From NCBI GenBank assembly GCA_002441045.1, contig DJWQ01000024.1, positions 1 to 47,136 of the forward strand: a stretch of 47,136 nucleotides of DNA, in the 5' to 3' direction. Under the pieces are notes generated by a model that saw only the letters and a list, made by a program, of their open reading frames with translations, did no database searches and had not been told where the DNA came from. Positions 41,479 through 47,136 of the stretch are shown here, piece by piece. Both the position numbers and the translations under genes were made by a program. The stretch's first letter is position 1. Each line of letters starts with the position of its first letter. This DNA comes from Firmicutes bacterium UBA6226 (GTDB lineage: Bacteria; Bacillota_A; Clostridia; Peptostreptococcales; Acidaminobacteraceae).

Positions 41479-42654
41479 CTAGATGAACATGTTATATAAT
41501 ACATACAAGTAGTGAGCTGCAATACCTGCCATCAAACCACCGATGGTATGCGCTATAATTGCTTTTGATGCTAATTTTCTAACGTGTAATGCATCCATCA
41601 TACCTACATGTGTACTTAAATAACCACTCCAACACATACCCATAGCTGTGAATACAGCGATGTCATTTGGTCCGATTAGGTTTTTAGCGAGGAAGTCTTT
41701 TACAAGACCCATAGCTGCACCTACAGAACCAAGAGAGGTAATAGGGAAGGCAATTGCCTCAGCACTTTTAAATCCGAAGAGAGGTGTTAGAATTGGACTT
41801 AGTAGCTCACCGATTTTAGGGAAAAGGGCGACACCTTCTTTTTTAGCACCTGTATAAACAGCTACACCATTGACTGTTTCTGCAGGACCAAAAGTAAAGA
41901 CCATAACTAAGGTACAAATAATAACAACACCTGGTATAATAGCGAGACCGAGCTCAACGCCAGTCTTACCACCTTCTAGCGTGGCATCGAGTACACGTTC
42001 AAATAAGTTGCCATCTCTAACTTCACGAGTTTTCATAAAGTCATCAGAATCAACAGTAGGTGCTGCGTTATTCTTCGTAACACCATAGTATTGCTTAGTA
42101 AAAATCATCATAATTCTGACACTGACAACGCTGCCCACAACAGCACCTAAGTTACCTAGCACGACTGGTACGATAAACTCAGTCCCTTTTCCAAGACCAA
42201 TCATGAATGTACTTACAATTAATCCCATACCAAATGCCGTACCCAAGTTACACAAGGTTGGGAGTTCGTAATTTTTAAAATACTTTTTAAAGCCTTTATC
42301 GTGTGCCAATGAGATAATTGCAGGGTTGTCTGAAAGATAGGTCGTAATCATACCAATAGAGGCAGCACCAGGTAAACCGTAGATCGGTTTAATAATAGGT
42401 GAAATGATCTTATTGATAAGTGCAACAACCCCGAATTCCGACAAAAGTGCAGCAAATGCGCCTGCTAGTACGGCGATTGCCATAATAAAAAATACGACTT
42501 CAATCAACAGATAGTGTGCCGTATTCATAATGGTATTGAACATCTTGTCTACCCCCATTACAGTACCAAGATATCCGAAAACCAATCCAGCGATGCCTAG
42601 AAAAACAAAAGTTTCTAGTGAAATCGCTTTTTTCACTTTTTTGCCGTGTTCCAT
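41479..42654 (-). CDS. CD0519/CD1768-like membrane protein with nucleoside-recognition gate domains
   Basis: The 391-residue protein has about ten hydrophobic helices. Two stretches, MAIAVLAGAFAALLSEFGVVALI with PIYGLPGAASIGMITTYLSDNPA, and later LSPILTPLFGFKSAEAIAFPITSLGS, resemble the gate (nucleoside-recognition) domains of spore maturation proteins SpmA/SpmB and nucleoside transporters. A charged cytoplasmic loop separates the two halves. I think it belongs to the family named after C. difficile CD0519/CD1768. The transported substrate is not known. GGGGGATT precedes the ATG. The hpt gene on the other strand starts about 180 bases away, which weakly suggests a purine context. Confidence 0.78.
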   Translation of the reverse strand: MEHGKKVKKAISLETFVFLGIAGLVFGYLGTVMGVDKMFNTIMNTAHYLLIEVVFFIMAIAVLAGAFAALLSEFGVVALINKIISPIIKPIYGLPGAASIGMITTYLSDNPAIISLAHDKGFKKYFKNYELPTLCNLGTAFGMGLIVSTFMIGLGKGTEFIVPVVLGNLGAVVGSVVSVRIMMIFTKQYYGVTKNNAAPTVDSDDFMKTREVRDGNLFERVLDATLEGGKTGVELGLAIIPGVVIICTLVMVFTFGPAETVNGVAVYTGAKKEGVALFPKIGELLSPILTPLFGFKSAEAIAFPITSLGSVGAAMGLVKDFLAKNLIGPNDIAVFTAMGMCWSGYLSTHVGMMDALHVRKLASKAIIAHTIGGLMAGIAAHYLYVLYNMFI

Positions 42655-42776
42655 TTGTAATCCCCCTTCAAGTCGTTAATTACATTTTACTATTTCACTC
42701 GTTAAATTGACATTATTTTCTGAAAGCGGACTGATTAATTTCTTGTAATAACTATTATTTTTTTTGAAATGCCAAA

Positions 42777-42805
42777 TTGACTTGAAAATAGGCTATATCT
42801 ACTAT
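42777..42805 (+). promoter_or_regulatory. Promoter of hpt
   Basis: TTGACT (42777-42782) and TACTAT (42800-42805), spacer 17 bases, about 34 bases before the start codon. Confidence 0.6.
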
Positions 42806-42838
42806 AAAATATTGATAATCAAATTGTTGGAGGTAATG

Positions 42839-43372
42839 ATGGGAATTGAGAATAAGAGAAGAGAAATCTTATTATCAAAAGAAAGTATCGATGAGAGAAT
42901 CAAGTCGTTAGGTGAGCTACTAACGTCAGAGTATAAAGATAAAAATCTAATGGTGATTTCACTTTTAAAGGGTAGCTTTATTTTCACAGCAGATTTGGTA
43001 AGAAAGATAGATTTACCAGTTAGAATAGAGTTTATGACAACTTCGAGTTATGGTCATAGTGAAGAAAGCACTGGACAACTGAAAATCGTTCAAGACATTA
43101 GTGTAGAAGATCTTTCGGCGTTTGATGTATTAATCGTTGATGACATTACGGATTCAGCTTTGACGATGACAGGTGTACTAAGCATCCTAGAAAAAAGAAA
43201 CCCTAAGTCGTTAAAAGCATGTGTGCTGCTCGACAAACCTTCTAGAAGGAAAGTTGAATACGTACCTGATTACGTTGGATTTGAGATTCCAGATATGTTC
43301 ATCGTTGGCTATGGCTTAAACTATGGCGATTATTATAGAAATGTGGATCACGTATTTGCATTTGTAGATTAA
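42839..43372 (+). CDS. hpt: Hypoxanthine phosphoribosyltransferase
   Basis: The 177-residue purine salvage enzyme makes IMP (and often GMP) from hypoxanthine or guanine and PRPP. The PRPP loop is VLIVDDITDSALTM, and ISLLKGSFIFTADL, TTSSYG and DYVGFEIPDMFIVGYGLNY are the other family motifs. I set the start at ATG 42839, five bases after GGAGG. The longer frame back to 42764 covers the promoter, so its extra 25 residues are not real. The gene is transcribed alone and followed by a terminator. Confidence 0.95.
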   Translation: MGIENKRREILLSKESIDERIKSLGELLTSEYKDKNLMVISLLKGSFIFTADLVRKIDLPVRIEFMTTSSYGHSEESTGQLKIVQDISVEDLSAFDVLIVDDITDSALTMTGVLSILEKRNPKSLKACVLLDKPSRRKVEYVPDYVGFEIPDMFIVGYGLNYGDYYRNVDHVFAFVD

Positions 43373-43398
43373 TATTATCTTTAAGAATAAAAAAAGAA

Positions 43399-43440
43399 AA
43401 ACTAGGAGACTTAACATTAATAAGTCACCTAGTTTATTTT
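43399..43440. terminator. Bidirectional terminator between hpt and dapH
   Basis: AAACTAGG (43399-43406) pairs with CCTAGTTT (43428-43435), with inner GACTTA/TAAGTC pairing, then ATTTTTTT. Confidence 0.8.
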
Positions 43441-43441
43441 T

Positions 43442-44149
43442 TTATCTTAAGTCTTCTAATAATTGAGTTTTACTTTCTGTTTGCTCATCCTTGTTTTTTA
43501 TGACCTTTGCAGGTACGCCAGCTACTACTGATCCTGAAGGAACATCCTTGGTTACAACTGAACCAGCTGCAACGACAGCACCTTCGCCAACTCTGACACC
43601 TTCTAAGATGACACAATTTGCACCAATCATAACATTGTCTTCTATTATAACAGGTGTTGCACTAGGCGGTTCTAGAACGCCTGCTAAAACTGAGCCAGCA
43701 CCAACATGACAGTTTGCACCTACTGTAGCTCTTGCGCCAAGAACGGCATTCATATCGATCATAGTACCTTTCCCTATGTGTGCACCAATATTAATAACAG
43801 CACCCATCATGATAACCGCTTGATCTTCGATTTCAACTCGATCTCTAATAAGAGCACCTGGCTCAATTCTAGCATTGACCTTAGTTAAATCTAAAAGTGG
43901 AATTGCAGATAATCTCCTGTCGTTTTCTAACTCTTGAGCGATGATGACATCTGAATTAGCTTCTAAAAAGGCATTCATATCAACTACATCTCCAAATGCG
44001 ATGTAAAATGGGACATCGCCAAATAGCTTAATTGTTTCTGAAACCAAAGGTGCTTTAGATTGAATATAAGCTTTAATTGGCGTTACTTTTTTTGCATCTT
44101 TAATAAATTTTGCGATTTCGTATGGGTTGGTTAAATCGTATTGACTCAT
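43442..44149 (-). CDS. dapH: Tetrahydrodipicolinate N-acetyltransferase
   Basis: The 235-residue enzyme acetylates 2,3,4,5-tetrahydrodipicolinate in the acetylase branch of diaminopimelate/lysine synthesis. An alpha-helical N-terminus (1-80) is followed by a left-handed beta-helix of hexapeptide repeats (about 95-215: [35 protein letters not shown] and so on). This N-terminus and size fit DapH rather than the succinyl enzyme DapD. AAGGAG lies before the ATG. It is the last gene of the asd-dapA-dapB-dapH run, 70 bases after dapB. Confidence 0.94.
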   Translation of the reverse strand: MSQYDLTNPYEIAKFIKDAKKVTPIKAYIQSKAPLVSETIKLFGDVPFYIAFGDVVDMNAFLEANSDVIIAQELENDRRLSAIPLLDLTKVNARIEPGALIRDRVEIEDQAVIMMGAVINIGAHIGKGTMIDMNAVLGARATVGANCHVGAGSVLAGVLEPPSATPVIIEDNVMIGANCVILEGVRVGEGAVVAAGSVVTKDVPSGSVVAGVPAKVIKNKDEQTESKTQLLEDLR

Positions 44150-44219
44150 TTTTTCTCCTTTATAACCTTTATATCAATTGAAGTTATCTATTTTGTATTT
44201 GTGATCATCTGCATTGAGA

Positions 44220-44993
44220 TTATCTATTGCTGAGCTTATTTTGAATCAGGTGGTTCATATCGTATAGACCTGCGGTTTGAGTGATTAAGAATAGGGCAGC
44301 TTCGATAGCACCCTTCGCAAAGACGCCACGATCAAGAGCCGTATGCTTGATTTCAATAAGCTCTTCCTCACCTGCAAAAAGAACTTCATGTTCACCCACG
44401 ATATTACCACCTCTAACCGAGTGCATATTGATAATGTCCTTTTGTTTAGCACCATGTGCGGATCTGCCGAGAGCAACTTCGTAGGGGGTATTTTTACCTT
44501 CATTAACAGCATCTGCAAGCATAAGTGCAGTACCACTAGGCGCATCCAGTTTTCTATTATGATGTTTTTCAATAATCTCAACATCGTAACTTTCATCTAA
44601 TAGTTCCGACACAAGTTTGATCGCATGAGAAATGGCGTTTATACCAAGGGACATATTACCTGATTTGAAAACAGGGATTTGCTCACTTGTGGTAATAACT
44701 TTTTCATTTGTCTTTTCACTTAGTCCAGTTGTACAGAGCACCAAAGGCGTTTTTCTACTTAATGCAAAATCTAATAAGGCATCAACGATTGCTGCATTTG
44801 AAAAGTCAATGATGCAATCAATCTCAAGGTGATAGGGAATTTCGCTAAAGTTTGTATAAATTGGATATCGTTCATCTACATGTGTTACATGCCCCAGTCC
44901 ACCGACGACATTACAATAAGGATGTCGTTCGATGATTTTGATTAAGTGTCCGCCCATGACACCTGTAATGCCAGTGATAAATATATTATTCAC
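44220..44993 (-). CDS. dapB: 4-hydroxy-tetrahydrodipicolinate reductase
   Basis: The 257-residue enzyme reduces the DapA product with NAD(P)H. The N-terminal Rossmann motif is GITGVMGGHL, and the catalytic region is EIIEKHHNRKLDAPSGTALML, with the histidine pair and lysine of DapB. The start overlaps the dapA stop by 8 bases, which couples their translation. Confidence 0.96.
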   Translation of the reverse strand: MNNIFITGITGVMGGHLIKIIERHPYCNVVGGLGHVTHVDERYPIYTNFSEIPYHLEIDCIIDFSNAAIVDALLDFALSRKTPLVLCTTGLSEKTNEKVITTSEQIPVFKSGNMSLGINAISHAIKLVSELLDESYDVEIIEKHHNRKLDAPSGTALMLADAVNEGKNTPYEVALGRSAHGAKQKDIINMHSVRGGNIVGEHEVLFAGEEELIEIKHTALDRGVFAKGAIEAALFLITQTAGLYDMNHLIQNKLSNR

Positions 44994-45870
44994 TTAAAGC
45001 ACCTCTTTCCATGAGCAATCCTTTTATGGTCTCTACAGTTGAAGCTTCTGCATCCGTTAAAGGTAACCTCACCGAGCCGACTTCGAAACCCAAAAGTGCA
45101 ACAGCAGATTTAATTGGGATTGGATTGACTTCTGCAAACACAGACTTAACGAGTGGATTCATATTAAACTGCAATTTAACAGCAGCTTCAATATTGCCAT
45201 CCAACCAAAACTGACAAAGTTCATGTACTTCCTTTGGAATAATATTACCTACAGTTGTTATTACTCCATGACCTCCCAACGCTAATATAGGGACGATATG
45301 ATCGTCATTACCTGAGTATATTGAAAAATCTGAAGGTAGGAGCCTAAAGGTTTCAGTGATCTGAGTGATATCTGCTGAGGCTTCTTTAAGTCCTACGATG
45401 CCAGGCACTTTTGAAAGTTCTAGTACGGTCTGAGGTAACATGTTGAGTCCTGTTCTCGAAGGAACATTATATAGAATTGATGGAATAGATACTGCATCTG
45501 CAATTGCAGAGAAATGTGCAATTAATCCTTTTTGTGTACATTTATTATAATAAGGTGTGACGAGCAATAAGCCATCTACACCGCATGCCTCAGCTAATTG
45601 ACTGTATTTGATAGACGTTGCAGTATTATTAGTTGCAGTACCTGCAATGATGGGGATGCGTTTTGAAGCTGCCTTTACAGACTCTGTGTAAAGACATTCT
45701 CTTTCTTCATAGGTTAACGTTGAAGCTTCACCAGTAGTACCACTTACGATAATCGCATCGGTACCATTACTTATGTGCCAGTTAATCAACTCATGTAATA
45801 CATTTACATCAATACCGGTAGCACAAAAAGGCGTAACGAGTGCTACGCCTGATCCTTTAAATAAACTCAT
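44986..45870 (-). CDS. dapA: 4-hydroxy-tetrahydrodipicolinate synthase
   Basis: The 294-residue TIM-barrel enzyme condenses aspartate semialdehyde and pyruvate. Motifs are SGTTGEASTLT, TPYYNKCTQKGL with the catalytic tyrosine, YNVPSRTGLN and GLKEAS, which holds the Schiff-base lysine. It overlaps the asd stop by 4 bases (ATGA). Expected feedback inhibition by lysine cannot be read from the sequence. Confidence 0.97.
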   Translation of the reverse strand: MSLFKGSGVALVTPFCATGIDVNVLHELINWHISNGTDAIIVSGTTGEASTLTYEERECLYTESVKAASKRIPIIAGTATNNTATSIKYSQLAEACGVDGLLLVTPYYNKCTQKGLIAHFSAIADAVSIPSILYNVPSRTGLNMLPQTVLELSKVPGIVGLKEASADITQITETFRLLPSDFSIYSGNDDHIVPILALGGHGVITTVGNIIPKEVHELCQFWLDGNIEAAVKLQFNMNPLVKSVFAEVNPIPIKSAVALLGFEVGSVRLPLTDAEASTVETIKGLLMERGALSE

Positions 45871-46868
45871 ATTAAATTCCTTTCCAACATCGTTTCAGCG
45901 ATTTGAATCGCATTAGTTGCCGCTCCTTTGCGAATATTATCAGCTACAATCCAAAGGTTAATGCCGTTATCTGTACTTTCATCTCTACGAATACGTCCTA
46001 CATAAACTGGATCGGTACCAGTTGCAGAAGCTGCAAGCGGATAAACACCATTGTTTGGATCATCTTGGAGTACGATACCAGGTGCTTCTGCTAAACATTT
46101 TTTTACATCTGCAATGTCAAATGCAGATTTTAACTCAATGTTCACAGATTCACTGTGGCTGTTGAAAATAGGAACTCTTACTGCGGTTGCAGTAACTTTA
46201 AGCGAATCATCAGCGAGAATTTTTTTCGTCTCGTTGATCATTTTCATTTCTTCTTTTGTATAACCATTCTCTAAGAACACATCGATTTGAGGTAAACAGT
46301 TACCCGCTATAGGATGTGGATAACACGAAAGTGGATTATTGCCTTTAAGACCTTCTTCTAGGTCGTAAACGCCTTTAACCCCAGAACCTGAAACGGCTTG
46401 GTAGGTAGAGTATACCACTCTTTCAATACCGTATTTTTCATAAAGTGGTTTTAAGACGACCATTGCTTGAATCGTAGAACAGTTTGGATTTGCAATGATG
46501 TTATTGTGAGTTGAGAGTGCCTCAGGATTTACTTCTGGAACGACCAGTGGTACAGTCGGGTCCATACGCCATGCGCTTGAATTGTCTATGACGACAACAC
46601 CTTTAGAGGCAGCGATAGGCGCAAAAACTTCACTGATGTCACCACCAGCTGAAAATAAGGCAATATCAATGTCTTTATCAAATGAAGCCTCAGTTAATTC
46701 TTCTACGACATATTCCTTACCTTTACAAACGACCACTTCACCAGCTGATTTTTTAGAGGCAAAACAGTAGAGCTGGTCAAATGGAAAATCTCTGTCTTCA
46801 AGAACTTTTAAAAAAGTTCTACCAACCATTCCTGTTGCACCCACAACAGCCAAATTGATCTTTTTCAT
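45867..46868 (-). CDS. asd: Aspartate-semialdehyde dehydrogenase
   Basis: The 333-residue enzyme reduces aspartyl phosphate to aspartate semialdehyde with NADPH. The dinucleotide motif GATGMVGRTFL is at residues 10-20, the catalytic cysteine is in IANPNCSTIQ, and GRIRRDES closes the active site. It is the first gene of the lysine/diaminopimelate operon. AGGAGG precedes the ATG. The 230 bases upstream contain no lysine-riboswitch or T-box hallmark that I can see; promoter-like boxes near 46945-46975 are not convincing. Confidence 0.97.
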   Translation of the reverse strand: MKKINLAVVGATGMVGRTFLKVLEDRDFPFDQLYCFASKKSAGEVVVCKGKEYVVEELTEASFDKDIDIALFSAGGDISEVFAPIAASKGVVVIDNSSAWRMDPTVPLVVPEVNPEALSTHNNIIANPNCSTIQAMVVLKPLYEKYGIERVVYSTYQAVSGSGVKGVYDLEEGLKGNNPLSCYPHPIAGNCLPQIDVFLENGYTKEEMKMINETKKILADDSLKVTATAVRVPIFNSHSESVNIELKSAFDIADVKKCLAEAPGIVLQDDPNNGVYPLAASATGTDPVYVGRIRRDESTDNGINLWIVADNIRKGAATNAIQIAETMLERNLI

Positions 46869-47098
46869 GAAAAAACCTCCTAAATATAATTGTTTTAATT
46901 AGTTAACAGAGCTAACCTTGAATACTTAAACCATATCATATAGAATATAATAATGATTGACACTAAAGTGATGTCCAAAGTTGGGTGATTGGTTCCCAAT
47001 TATATTGTATACATGCAGGCTTTTGGATAATTATATATATACTATCACTATGAAATTGTAACGTCAATAATAAAAATAATGTTATATGAGGTGATGAA

Positions 47099-47136
47099 AT
47101 GGACTTGATGACTTTAAAAAACGATATAATTGAAGA
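47099..47136 (+). CDS. Start of a gene cut off by the window end
   Basis: ATG at 47099 follows GAGGTGATGAA, a good ribosome binding site, and the frame is open to the last base, encoding MDLMTLKNDIIE. It is divergent from the lysine operon, with about 230 bases between. A TTGTAT and TAATTA pair near 47007-47035 could be its promoter. Twelve residues do not allow a family assignment. Confidence 0.5.
   Translation, partial: MDLMTLKNDIIE

Noticed and set aside
42764..42838. Extended hpt start
   Set aside because: The extra codons cover the promoter at 42777-42805, and the family normally begins near MGIENKRREIL.

Overview
The window is AT-rich, densely packed DNA from a low-GC anaerobic Firmicute. 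Three things point to class Clostridia: [FeFe]-hydrogenase maturation genes, a T-box leader before valS, and protein families such as DUF4364 and a CD0519/CD1768-like membrane protein. A Fusibacter-like member of the Peptostreptococcales would fit, but no rRNA or other marker in the window fixes the taxon. I see no tRNA, rRNA, insertion sequence, prophage or CRISPR array. The region looks like ordinary chromosome with a few unusual islands.

Layout. 1-1701: 3' part of a TPR-GAF-GGDEF diguanylate cyclase. 1717-5762: promoter, structured leader RNA and the hydrogenase maturation operon (TM1266-type regulator, hydG, hydF, TIGR01212 radical SAM protein). 5907-7962: a membrane-anchored PilZ protein and a NUDIX hydrolase, both minus strand. 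8093-9378: UPF0316 protein and a short DAHP synthase. 9505-11495: hflK-hflC, minus strand. 11727-13173: YihY-family protein, overlapping tail to tail with an unknown gene. 13342-20524: a three-gene operon made of a roughly 1630-residue HD / repeat / nucleotidyltransferase / GNAT-like / PRTase-like fusion, an LDH/MDH-like protein and a flavodoxin-fold reductase. 20557-21115: a probable 0.55-kb non-coding RNA with its own promoter and terminator. 21139-22830: a cytoplasmic domain / TM / PKD protein. 23022-27085: SbcD/YhaO-like nuclease, YhaN-like ATPase and a small membrane protein. 27164-31361: MacB-type ABC export system with a CARDB-repeat surface protein. 31491-33538: class IV aminotransferase and peptidase T. 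34281-38647: valine T-box, valS, folC. 38811-42654: secreted papain-like protease, DUF4364 regulator, a 43-residue membrane peptide and a gate-domain membrane protein. 42839-43372: hpt. 43442-46868: lysine/diaminopimelate operon asd-dapA-dapB-dapH. A truncated gene starts at 47099.

How genes work together. HydG and HydF build the hydrogenase H-cluster; HydE is not in the window. asd, dapA, dapB and dapH form the acetylase route to diaminopimelate. HflK and HflC form a membrane SPFH complex that modulates FtsH. The YhaO/YhaN pair resembles an SbcCD-type DNA repair complex. The GGDEF and PilZ proteins show that c-di-GMP signalling is present.

The strongest candidates for something undescribed are the 13342-20524 operon and the RNA at 20570-21115, which lies directly downstream of it and appears to have its own promoter. 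The structured leader before the hydrogenase operon and the double terminator before valS come next. All identifications are from reading motifs; no database search was run.
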